Part shown: in pieces, positions 16,441 to 23,370 of the stretch
Numbering within the stretch: position 1 is the first letter of the stretch
How the letters are laid out: every line of letters starts with the position of its first letter
From: Coprococcus sp.
GTDB taxonomy: Bacteria; Bacillota; Clostridia; Lachnospirales; Lachnospiraceae
NCBI GenBank assembly: GCA_016297495.1
Contig: JAEDGN010000021.1
Coordinates: 1-35,416 of the forward strand
DNA length: 35,416 nucleotides
Direction of reading: 5' to 3'
The notes under the pieces: model-generated
The model's input: only the letters and a program-made list of their open reading frames with translations
The model's database searches: none
What the model was told of the DNA's origin: nothing
Made by a program: the position numbers and the translations under genes

Positions 16441-16469
16441 TTGCATTATTGTTCGAAATAAAGTACAAT
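16441..16469 (+). promoter_or_regulatory. Sigma-A promoter of the hydrogenase operon
   Basis: TTGCAT (16441-16446), 17 nt, TACAAT (16464-16469), about 45 nt before the ribosome site. Confidence 0.65.
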
Positions 16470-16521
16470 TAATAATGTCAAAATATACACAACGGGAGGA
16501 CCCGTTTATGGAGGGGAAAAA

Positions 16522-18354
16522 ATGAACAGATTATCAGTAGTTTCAAATGACAGAGTTGACTCTGTCACACAAAAGCTGATGAAGGAATTCTCTCAGCGTA
16601 TTATTGCCAATCCGCCGGGTGTCTGTCCAATAGATATGCAGTTGGCTTTTTTAAAGGTCTGTCATGCTCAGACATGCGGCAAGTGTGCACCTTGCCGTGA
16701 AGGTCTTGGTATACTGGAAGATCTTCTGGAAAGTGTTCTGGACAATACGGCAACTATGGAGACACTGGATTTGATCGAGCATACGGCAACCAATATCAAG
16801 AATTCCGCAGACTGTGCCATCGGCTTTGAATCAGCGAGAATGGTATTGCTTGGTTTTGAAGGCTTTAAGGAAGATTACATATCCCATGTGCGCGATCATC
16901 GCTGTACAGGAACCTTTGAACAGCCGATCCCATGCGTGACCTTGTGTCCGGCCAATGTGGATATTCCTGGTTATATTGCTCTTGCGGGCGCAGGAAGATG
17001 TGACGATGCTGTCCGTCTGATCCGTAAGGACAACCCGTTCCCGACAGCCTGCGCGTTTATCTGTGAGCATCCTTGTGAGGCAAGATGCCGCAGACATATG
17101 ATCGATGATGCTGTCAATATCCGCGGTATCAAGCGTTATGCTGTGGACAAGGCTCCGGCGGGCCAGGTGCCGGTACCGGCCTGTGCAGCGTCTACAGGAA
17201 AGAAAGTCGCCATCGTGGGCGGCGGACCAAGCGGTCTGACTGCGGCTTATTTCCTTCAGCTGATGGGCCATCAGACAACAATTTTCGAAGAAAAACAGCA
17301 GCTGGGCGGTATGCTGCGCTATGGTATTCCGAATTACCGCTTCCCGAGAGAAAGACTGCAGGAGGATATTGACGCCATTCTGTCTACGGGTGTTGAGACG
17401 AAGATGGGTGTGAATATCGGAACAGAAGAAATCGAAGCGTTGAATAAGGAATATGATGCTGTTTACATTGCCATCGGCGCGCATACGGACAATAAGCTGG
17501 GTCTTGAAGGAGAGGACAGCGAGAATGTTATATCCGCAGTTGAGATGCTGCGCAGGATCGGTGACGGCGAATATCCTGACTTTACAGGCAAGAGAGTCAT
17601 CGTTGTAGGCGGCGGCAATGTGGCCATGGACTGTGCAAGGACAGCTGTGCGCGCCAATGCAAAGACAGTCAGCATCGTTTACAGAAGAAGACAGGATGAT
17701 ATGACGGCTCTGCCTGCTGAGATTGAAGGTGCCATTGCAGAAGGTATTGAGCTGGTTACTTTAAAAGCGCCTTTGCGTGTGGAGAAGGATGCAGAGGGCA
17801 AGGTGGCCGCGCTCTGGGTTCAGCCTCAGATTATCGGCCCTGTCAAGGGCGGACGTCCTGCACCGAGAAAGGCTCAGAAAACAGAAGAAAGACTGGAATG
17901 CGATATTATTCTTGTGGCTATCGGTCAGGCTATTGTTTCAGAGCCGTTTGAAAAAGCAGGTATTTCTACAAAGAGAGGAAGAATCCTGGCTAACGAGGCA
18001 GGCGCGCTGAACCGTGTCGGCATGTATGCCGGCGGCGACTGTGTAACGGGACCGGCAACCGTTATTAAGGCTATTGCGGCAGGTAAGGTGGCAGCTGCCA
18101 ATATTGATGAATATCTGGGATACAGGCATATGATGTCAGTTGATGTTTCCATACCTGAACCTTTACTGAACGATAAGGTGCCTTGTGGACGTGTGAACCT
18201 TGCTGAGAAGGAATCATGGGCACGCAGAGATAATTTTGAGGGTATTGAATATTCCATGAGCGATGAGGAAGCTGTACAGGAGGCAAGCCGCTGCCTGCGC
18301 TGTGATCGTCATGGTTGTGGAACACTGAGGGGAGGCAGACAGGAACAATGGTAA
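16522..18354 (+). CDS. NuoF-C-terminal/GltD-like NAD(P)H flavoprotein of hydrogenase
   Basis: 610 residues. The N-terminus is the 4Fe-4S part of NuoF (CGKCAPCREG with Cys52, 55, 58 and Cys98). Next come GltD-type Fe-S cysteines (CVTLCPANVDIPGY near 138 and CAFICEHPCEARCRR near 177-189), an FAD site (GGGPSGLTAAYF, 233-244), an NAD(P) site (VVGGGNVAMDCARTA, about 359-373) and the closing GGDCVTGPATVIKAIAAGK. This is the electron-transfer partner typical of glutamate-synthase-linked [FeFe] hydrogenases, moving electrons between NAD(P)H and the hydrogenase. TGGAGGGGAAAA precedes the ATG. It overlaps the hydrogenase gene by 7 nt, so the two are translationally coupled. Confidence 0.88.
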   Translation: MNRLSVVSNDRVDSVTQKLMKEFSQRIIANPPGVCPIDMQLAFLKVCHAQTCGKCAPCREGLGILEDLLESVLDNTATMETLDLIEHTATNIKNSADCAIGFESARMVLLGFEGFKEDYISHVRDHRCTGTFEQPIPCVTLCPANVDIPGYIALAGAGRCDDAVRLIRKDNPFPTACAFICEHPCEARCRRHMIDDAVNIRGIKRYAVDKAPAGQVPVPACAASTGKKVAIVGGGPSGLTAAYFLQLMGHQTTIFEEKQQLGGMLRYGIPNYRFPRERLQEDIDAILSTGVETKMGVNIGTEEIEALNKEYDAVYIAIGAHTDNKLGLEGEDSENVISAVEMLRRIGDGEYPDFTGKRVIVVGGGNVAMDCARTAVRANAKTVSIVYRRRQDDMTALPAEIEGAIAEGIELVTLKAPLRVEKDAEGKVAALWVQPQIIGPVKGGRPAPRKAQKTEERLECDIILVAIGQAIVSEPFEKAGISTKRGRILANEAGALNRVGMYAGGDCVTGPATVIKAIAAGKVAAANIDEYLGYRHMMSVDVSIPEPLLNDKVPCGRVNLAEKESWARRDNFEGIEYSMSDEEAVQEASRCLRCDRHGCGTLRGGRQEQW

Positions 18355-20081
18355 ATCTGACAATTAACAACAGAAAAGTAAGTGTGCCGGAGGGTACGAC
18401 AATTTTGAAGGCTGCAGAAGCAGCAGGTATAAAGATACCGACACTTTGTTTTTTGAAGGATATCAACGAAATTGGCGCCTGCCGTGTCTGCTGTGTTGAG
18501 ATCGAAGGCAAAGAGACACTGGTGGCATCCTGCAATACGAAGGCAGAAGAGGGCATGGTGATCTATACCAACAGCAAGAAGGCCCAGTATGCCCGCAGGA
18601 TGAATCTGCAGTTTATCCTGTCCAATCATGATTTCAGATGTGCAGCCTGCCTGCGCAACGGCAGCTGTGAACTTCAGAAGGTCTGCGCCGAGATGAATAT
18701 CAACGCCATGCCTTTTAAGACCCGTTATGAAAAGGATGACTGGGATAAAAACTTCCCGCTGATCCGCAACGCCAGCAAATGTATCAAATGTATGCGATGC
18801 GTTCAGATCTGCGACAAGGTTCAGAGCCTTGGTATATGGGATATTATCAATACAGGCAAGAGAACCAGTGTCGGTGTCAAGGACCGTAAGAAGATTACAG
18901 AGGCAGACTGCGCAGTCTGCGGCCAGTGTATTACCCACTGTCCGACGGGTGCGCTTCATGAGAGAGATGATGTGCGTAAATTTACAGATGCCATCCATGA
19001 TCCGAAGAAGATCGTCGTTGTACAGATCGCACCTGCAGTTCGTGCGGCCTGGGGTGAGGGTGTCGGCCTGCCAAAAGAGCTCGCTACAGAAAAGAGAATG
19101 GCTGCTGCTGTAAGAGCCATGGGCGTTGATTATGTTTTTGATACGAACTTCAGCGCCGATTTGACCATCATGGAAGAAGCGACGGAATTCCTTGAGAGAT
19201 TCACACACAGGGATAAATATCAGTGGCCGATGTTTACATCCTGCTGTCCGGGCTGGGTACGTTTTATTAAGACCCAGTATCCGGATATGGTGGAGCAGCT
19301 GTCTACAGCCAAGTCTCCGCAGCAGATGTTTGGTGCTGTGACCAAGACCTATTTTGCTGAAAAGGTACTGAGAGTTGATCCTGAAGAAATCTTCTCCGTA
19401 TCGATCATGCCGTGTACAGCCAAGAAGGCTGAGTGCAATATTCCGACCATTAATGATGCCGGTGCCGGCAAGGATGTGGATCTGGTACTGACAACCAGGG
19501 AATTTGACAGAGTGCTCAGATCCGAGCTCATCAATCCGCAGATGCTGGATGAAGAAGAGTTTGATTCACCGCTTGGTGTTGGTTCCGGTGCTGCTGTTAT
19601 CTTCGGCGCAACGGGCGGCGTTATGGAGGCTGCTCTCAGAACCGCCTACTATAGCCTGAATGGTGTGAATCCTGAGCCTGATGCCTTTAAGATTGTCCGT
19701 GGTACAGAGGGCATCAAGGAAGCAACCGTAGAGATTGCGGGAATTCCGGTCAAGGCTGCTGTAGCCAGCGGCCTGGGGAATGCAAGGGAACTGCTGGAGA
19801 GAATCAAACGCGGAGAAGCAGAGTATGATTTCGTAGAGATCATGGCCTGTCCGGGGGGTTGTGCCGGCGGCGGCGGACAGCCGATCACAGAAGGCAAAGA
19901 GATGGCCGGTGAGCGCGGCAGTGAGCTGTATGCACTGGATGCGAAGAATCCACTGCGTTTCTCCCATGAGAACCCATCTGTTATTGCTTTGTATGATGAA
20001 TATCTGGAGAAACCACTTTCCCACAGAGCGCATGAACTGTTACATACGGATCATCTGTCCTGGAGTGTAACCGGGAAATAA
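18348..20081 (+). CDS. [FeFe] hydrogenase, multi-cluster catalytic subunit
   Basis: 577 residues. In order: a 2Fe-2S ferredoxin domain (Cys34, 45, 48, 62), a His/Cys-ligated 4Fe-4S cluster (His94, Cys98, 101, 107), two 4Fe-4S clusters (Cys145/148/151/155 and 188/191/194/198), then the H-cluster domain with TSCCPGW (297-303), MPCTAKKAE (Cys355) and EIMACPGGCAGGGGQP. The first H-cluster motif has Gly where the classical form has Ala (TSCCPAW). The small C-terminal domain ends in HTDHLSW. It catalyses H2 oxidation or evolution in the cytoplasm. The start at 18348 overlaps the upstream gene; the longer reading from 18315 has no better site. It could feed reductant to the aromatic pathway next door. 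Confidence 0.95.
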   Translation: MVNLTINNRKVSVPEGTTILKAAEAAGIKIPTLCFLKDINEIGACRVCCVEIEGKETLVASCNTKAEEGMVIYTNSKKAQYARRMNLQFILSNHDFRCAACLRNGSCELQKVCAEMNINAMPFKTRYEKDDWDKNFPLIRNASKCIKCMRCVQICDKVQSLGIWDIINTGKRTSVGVKDRKKITEADCAVCGQCITHCPTGALHERDDVRKFTDAIHDPKKIVVVQIAPAVRAAWGEGVGLPKELATEKRMAAAVRAMGVDYVFDTNFSADLTIMEEATEFLERFTHRDKYQWPMFTSCCPGWVRFIKTQYPDMVEQLSTAKSPQQMFGAVTKTYFAEKVLRVDPEEIFSVSIMPCTAKKAECNIPTINDAGAGKDVDLVLTTREFDRVLRSELINPQMLDEEEFDSPLGVGSGAAVIFGATGGVMEAALRTAYYSLNGVNPEPDAFKIVRGTEGIKEATVEIAGIPVKAAVASGLGNARELLERIKRGEAEYDFVEIMACPGGCAGGGGQPITEGKEMAGERGSELYALDAKNPLRFSHENPSVIALYDEYLEKPLSHRAHELLHTDHLSWSVTGK

Positions 20082-20092
20082 AAATAACATAT

Positions 20093-20138
20093 AAAATGTC
20101 AGCGTGCGGGATTATATCCCGTATCGCTGACATTTTTT
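20093..20138. terminator. Shared bidirectional terminator
   Basis: AAAATGTCAGCG (20093-20104) pairs with CGCTGACATTTT (20125-20136), with an inner CGGGAT/ATCCCG hairpin, then T residues. It terminates the hydrogenase operon. The stop codon of the convergent sigma-54 regulator (20112-20114) lies in its upper part. Confidence 0.8.
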
Positions 20139-21626
20139 GATAAGTGTAGAGTGGTCGATGCCCAGGGCAGCGGCCGCTTTTCTTTTGGAATGAAATTCGG
20201 CAAGAGCTTTTTCTATCATACGGCATTCCAGAGCGGCTGTGGCGGCCTTGATATCATAGTCATCGGGAAGAGGGCTGAATGATTCTGTGTTCTGAAGGCC
20301 GAGTACCATGGCTACGGTTTTTTTGTCGATAACATTGGATTGGTTGATAACGACAAGTCGTTCAATAACGTTTTCGAGCTCCCGGATATTGCCCGGCCAG
20401 TTGTAGGATTTCATCAGGTGCAGGGCATCGCTGTAGATTTCCACCTGCTTATTGTATTTTTTATTAAAATTGGTTAAAAAGTGCTGTATCAGCAGTTCGA
20501 TATCTTCTTTTCGTTCACGCAGCGGGGCCAAAGTAATCGGCACCACATTCAGACGGTAATACAAATCTTCACGGAAGGTCTTTTCTTTAATACATTCCAG
20601 CAGATTACGATTGGTGGCAGCAATGATGCGGACATCAACTGGGATGGCCTTGGAACCGCCGACTTTGGTAACCTCATGATTTTGAAGAACTCTTAAGAGC
20701 TTTGTCTGCATCTGCATACTCATTTCGCCAATTTCGTCCAGCATCAGGGTGCCGTTATTGGCCAGTTCAAAGATACCGGTCTTGCCATTTTTGCTGGCAC
20801 CGGTGAAGGCGCCGGGTACATAGCCGAACAGTTCGGATTCCATCAGCGTTTCCGGAATAGCTGCACAGTTGATCTTTAAAAAAGGCTTGTCGCACCGATT
20901 GCTGGCCTGATAGATCTGATTGGTGATGACTTCCTTGCCGGTGCCGCTTTCGCCGGTGATCAGAACGGAGGCATCTGTCGGAGCTACGGCAAGGGCAGTA
21001 GAGAGAGCCTGATACATCTGAGGACTTTTAAATATCAGATCCACCTGTTTGATCTGCTGTGTACGAAGATATTGAATTTCGTTTTCCGCTTTGGCCTGAA
21101 CTTCCTTCAGCTTGATAAGCTGATCTTTGACGATTTCAAGCTGTTGAATGTTCCTGTCATGGGCAACGGCATATTTTAATTCGCCATTTTCATCGAAAAT
21201 AGGAAAACCGGTAATATATACAGTTGTGTTGGTGCGTTTCATTACACCGATTTTTTCGGAGCGTCTTTCCTGCTTCAGAATCGTTGGTAAAATACCATTG
21301 GTATACAGCTTCTTTTCTTTGTTGATCTGGTGAACATTTTCTCCAATGACTTCGGCTTTGGTGATACCGCTGAGCTGTTGATACATATCATTGACGTAAA
21401 TGGTTGTCCCTTCTTTATCTGCCACGTAGATGGCATCGGGAAGATTGTCGCATATTTTTTCAAAATCTACAAATTCGTCGAAGAGATAGGCCTGGAATTT
21501 TTCGGTTTCTGAAAGCAGCTGAGTGTAAATTTCCTGTTGGGAAGCAGTGAAATTGAGTGAGGCCAGCTTCGATATGAGGCTTTCTAATAGTGAAAATTTG
21601 TCTTTCAATTGTTCGTATTGATTCAT
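20112..21626 (-). CDS. PAS-domain sigma-54-dependent activator
   Basis: 504 residues. A PAS sensor domain (about 57-165; DNLPDAIYVADKEGTTIYVND) is followed by a coiled coil (about 165-195), an AAA+ domain with Walker A GESGTGK (225-231), the sigma-54 contact loop GAFTGA (272-277) and Walker B TLMLDEIGE (about 293-301), and a Fis-type HTH at the C-terminus (AAAALGIDHSTLIKKCQRYG). Such proteins bind upstream activator sites and open sigma-54 promoters by ATP hydrolysis. Three consensus sigma-54 promoters and eight copies of a candidate binding site lie in the catabolic region it borders, so it is very likely the pathway activator, with PAS sensing the aromatic substrate or a metabolite (inferred). 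AGGAG precedes the ATG. Confidence 0.95.
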   Translation of the reverse strand: MNQYEQLKDKFSLLESLISKLASLNFTASQQEIYTQLLSETEKFQAYLFDEFVDFEKICDNLPDAIYVADKEGTTIYVNDMYQQLSGITKAEVIGENVHQINKEKKLYTNGILPTILKQERRSEKIGVMKRTNTTVYITGFPIFDENGELKYAVAHDRNIQQLEIVKDQLIKLKEVQAKAENEIQYLRTQQIKQVDLIFKSPQMYQALSTALAVAPTDASVLITGESGTGKEVITNQIYQASNRCDKPFLKINCAAIPETLMESELFGYVPGAFTGASKNGKTGIFELANNGTLMLDEIGEMSMQMQTKLLRVLQNHEVTKVGGSKAIPVDVRIIAATNRNLLECIKEKTFREDLYYRLNVVPITLAPLRERKEDIELLIQHFLTNFNKKYNKQVEIYSDALHLMKSYNWPGNIRELENVIERLVVINQSNVIDKKTVAMVLGLQNTESFSPLPDDYDIKAATAALECRMIEKALAEFHSKRKAAAALGIDHSTLIKKCQRYGI

Positions 21627-21648
21627 GGTTATACTCCTGTAAATGATG

Positions 21649-21664
21649 GGTGAAAAAGGGAACC
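21649..21664. promoter_or_regulatory. Candidate activator site 1
   Basis: GGTGAAAAAGGGAACC, one of eight 16-bp copies of GGTGAAAWANNNMACC. It lies 23 nt upstream of the regulator's start codon, inside its own 5' leader. Confidence 0.65.
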
Positions 21665-21670
21665 GGAAAC

Positions 21671-21686
21671 GGTGAAATAGGTAACC
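21671..21686. promoter_or_regulatory. Candidate activator site 2
   Basis: GGTGAAATAGGTAACC, with the outer arms extended to CGGT...ACCG. It starts 22 bp (two helical turns) after site 1. Together they sit just downstream of the predicted regulator start point (autorepression) and about 125 nt before sigma-54 promoter P1. Confidence 0.7.
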
Positions 21687-21700
21687 GTTTTTATAGTTTT

Positions 21701-21729
21701 AGTATATAAAAAATGAAATAAATAGTCAA
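21701..21729 (-). promoter_or_regulatory. Sigma-A promoter of the regulator
   Basis: On the minus strand: TTGACT (21729-21724), 17 nt, TATACT (21706-21701). It predicts a start near 21694, so sites 1 and 2 lie within the first 45 transcribed bases. Confidence 0.6.
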
Positions 21730-21811
21730 ATAGTGACTTTGGAGTAACTGTCCCAGGAAAAAATGTATAAGAGAAAAATCAAATAATAGGCACATGAAAA
21801 TATATGAAAAT

Positions 21812-21827
21812 TGGCACGAATTTTGCT
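21812..21827 (+). promoter_or_regulatory. Sigma-54 promoter P1
   Basis: TTGGCACGAATTTTGCTT: -24 element TGGCAC (21812-21817) and -12 element TTGCT (21823-21827) at exact consensus spacing. The start is predicted near 21838. It points right, away from the regulator gene, into a short terminated transcript. Confidence 0.88.
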
Positions 21828-21837
21828 TCAATTTAAA

Positions 21838-21920
21838 GAGAATACTCATAGCTTGTCTGTCCTTTATAAGGGCAGAATACGTAAAGTCGCTGTCTCTTTT
21901 TTGGGAGAGCGGCTTTTTTT
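21838..21920 (+). ncRNA. Putative sigma-54-driven small RNA or attenuated leader
   Basis: From the predicted P1 start to a strong terminator is only about 83 nt. It contains an 8-bp hairpin CTGTCCTT/AAGGGCAG (21857-21875) and the terminator hairpin. I see no start codon with a ribosome site for an encoded peptide. It resembles no RNA family I recognise. It could be a trans-acting regulator of the pathway or a leader whose terminator is overcome under inducing conditions. Confidence 0.55.
21883..21920 (+). terminator. Intrinsic terminator downstream of P1
   Basis: AAAGTCGCT-(GT)-CTC (21883-21896) pairs with GAGAGCGGCTTT (21905-21916), followed by T to position 21920 (seven T in all). Confidence 0.8.
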
Positions 21921-21951
21921 ATTTATTTATAGAATACAGAATCATGTAATA

Positions 21952-21967
21952 GGTGAAAAATATCACC
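21952..21967. promoter_or_regulatory. Candidate activator site 3
   Basis: GGTGAAAAATATCACC, near-perfect inverted repeat, about 255 nt upstream of sigma-54 promoter P2. Confidence 0.7.
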
Positions 21968-22053
21968 ATTCCTATGAAAAAACTGTATTTTTTTAGTGTA
22001 AAGTTAAGAAAAAGAATACTTTTTTTGAGTTAAATAAAGAAAAACAAATAAAT

Positions 22054-22069
22054 GGTGATAAATACAACC
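22054..22069. promoter_or_regulatory. Candidate activator site 4
   Basis: GGTGATAAATACAACC, about 152 nt upstream of P2. Confidence 0.6.
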
Positions 22070-22086
22070 AAACAGATACAAGGAAT

Positions 22087-22102
22087 GGTGAAAATAATAA
22101 CC
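22087..22102. promoter_or_regulatory. Candidate activator site 5
   Basis: GGTGAAAATAATAACC, 33 bp (about three helical turns) after site 4 and about 120 nt upstream of P2, a typical enhancer distance. Confidence 0.65.
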
Positions 22103-22221
22103 AAAAATAGCCGTGTATCCTATGAATTTAATAAAAAGGCTTGTCTAGAATGGATAGAAAAATAAAAAAATAAAGAAAAAGTAAGGCATTGAACCCCAAT
22201 ACAACCAAAATGTGAAAAAGT

Positions 22222-22237
22222 TGGCACGCTGTTTGCT
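22222..22237 (+). promoter_or_regulatory. Sigma-54 promoter P2
   Basis: TTGGCACGCTGTTTGCTG: TGGCAC (22222-22227) and TTGCT (22233-22237) at consensus spacing. The start is predicted near 22248, only 13 nt outside the 3' end of the HxlR gene. The transcript would run antisense through that gene towards the cupin-reductase operon. Confidence 0.88.
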
Positions 22238-22260
22238 GTATATATGGGTGTAAGAAAAAG

Positions 22261-22746
22261 TTATGACTGCTTCAGTTTTTCCAGAGCTTCATGAATATCT
22301 AATTCATGAGCATCAGCGTATTCAAAGAAGCTACATAATTCTTCGTAATGATCCATGAACTGTTTGAGAGAATTCTCATATCTGGAGTCGGTATGAACCA
22401 CGAAAGCGTCCGGATCAATGGGAATATTCAGTTCCTGCATACGATGAATACTCCAGGTATAGAGCAGATCGATGGCTGGTATCATTGCTTTGCCGGCATC
22501 GGTAAGATGATATTCTACCCGGAGAGGAATTTCATTATATTGAATACGTTCCACAAGACCGTCGGCTACCAGTTCTTTCAGCTGCTGGCTGAGGACCTTT
22601 TCACTGACAGGAAATGTCTTCTTGGTTTTGGAAAAACGGATAAAACCATAGTAATGAATATGGTTAAGGATACTCATCTTCCATTTGCCGGAGATGATGG
22701 AGAGGGCATAGAGGTAAGGATTGATTCCGTCAGAGGAATGATTCAT
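22261..22746 (-). CDS. HxlR-family transcriptional regulator
   Basis: 161 residues: an HxlR winged helix (ISGKWKMSILNHIHYYGFIRFSKTKKTF, VSEKVLSQQLKELVADGLVERIQYNEIPLRVEYHLTDAGK) plus a C-terminal extension of about 60 residues (DPDAFVVHTDSRYENSLKQFMDHYEELCSFF...) beyond the usual 100-120-residue family length. The extension could bind a ligand. ATG at 22746 is favoured by AAGGAG 8 nt upstream; the longer reading to 22803 lacks this. It is divergent from the cupin-reductase operon and probably regulates it. Sigma-54 promoter P2 fires antisense through the whole gene. Confidence 0.88.
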   Translation of the reverse strand: MNHSSDGINPYLYALSIISGKWKMSILNHIHYYGFIRFSKTKKTFPVSEKVLSQQLKELVADGLVERIQYNEIPLRVEYHLTDAGKAMIPAIDLLYTWSIHRMQELNIPIDPDAFVVHTDSRYENSLKQFMDHYEELCSFFEYADAHELDIHEALEKLKQS

Positions 22747-22781
22747 GACACGTGCTCCTTTCGTACAGATATGATAGCTAT

Positions 22782-22809
22782 ATTCTACCATATTTGTGCA
22801 CAATTACAA
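22782..22809 (-). promoter_or_regulatory. Promoter of the HxlR gene
   Basis: On the minus strand: TTGTAA (22809-22804), 16 nt, TAGAAT (22787-22782), the latter preceded by TGG as an extended -10. Confidence 0.5.
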
Positions 22810-22828
22810 GAAGAAGCAGTAACTTTTT

Positions 22829-22857
22829 GGTAAGCGGGTTACCTGATGGTTAGTACC
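22829..22857. promoter_or_regulatory. Candidate HxlR operator
   Basis: Perfect inverted repeat GGTAA-GCGGG-TTACC (22829-22843) followed by GGTTAGTACC (22848-22857), placed between the divergent HxlR and cupin promoters. These differ from the 16-bp activator motif. Confidence 0.45.
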
Positions 22858-22894
22858 TTCCGGTATGGTTACTGTCTGACAATAAAGTCAGTAA

Positions 22895-22923
22895 TTGTCA
22901 CTATGCCATGAGTTTGGTAAATT
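22895..22923 (+). promoter_or_regulatory. Possible sigma-A promoter of the cupin operon
   Basis: TTGTCA (22895-22900), 17 nt, TAAATT (22918-22923), about 40 nt before the ribosome site. It would give the operon a second start besides P2. Confidence 0.4.
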
Positions 22924-22977
22924 ATTAACAGGGGTAATCAAAATCAAGTGTGAGATGTTTTGAGGAGGAGAAAAACA

Positions 22978-23331
22978 ATGATTAAAAGAACTTTGAGCGA
23001 ACTGAAACCTTATGATGCACCGGGACATTACAACATGGTGGCCATGAGAGTACATGGCAAGGAAGAAACCGGAGCCGAGAAATTCTGGATCGGAAAATCT
23101 ATCTTCCTTCCGGGCGGCGGTGCTGTATGGGCTTACGAAGATAACCCACTTGAAAAAGTATACTATGTATTGAAGGGCGAAATGACAGTAACCGATAAGG
23201 ACGGTAATGAGTATGTTATTCATGCCAATGAATCTATTTCATTCCCTCCAAACGAAGGCAGAGGTCTTGAAAATAAGAGCAACGAAGTAGCAGAGATGCT
23301 TGTTATCATCAACTATCCAGACGCTAAATAA
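22978..23331 (+). CDS. Small cupin-fold protein lacking the metal-binding His
   Basis: 117 residues, single cupin domain. The barrel pattern is readable (FLPGGGAVWAYEDNPLEKVYYVLKGEMTVTDKDGNEYVI, residues 43-81), but the usual HxH of motif 1 is replaced (VWAY), and motif 2 has SFPPNEGRGLENKS with Gly where His is normal. Only the motif-1 Glu (LEKVYYVL) remains. A metal-dependent dioxygenase role is therefore unlikely. It starts the operon ahead of the phloroglucinol-type reductase, behind a strong GAGGAGG site. It may bind or tautomerise a cyclic dione intermediate, or be a ligand-binding accessory; both are guesses. Confidence 0.85.
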   Translation: MIKRTLSELKPYDAPGHYNMVAMRVHGKEETGAEKFWIGKSIFLPGGGAVWAYEDNPLEKVYYVLKGEMTVTDKDGNEYVIHANESISFPPNEGRGLENKSNEVAEMLVIINYPDAK

Positions 23332-23370
23332 TTAAAGATATTTCGTATTAATGTGAAGGAGGACAAATTC

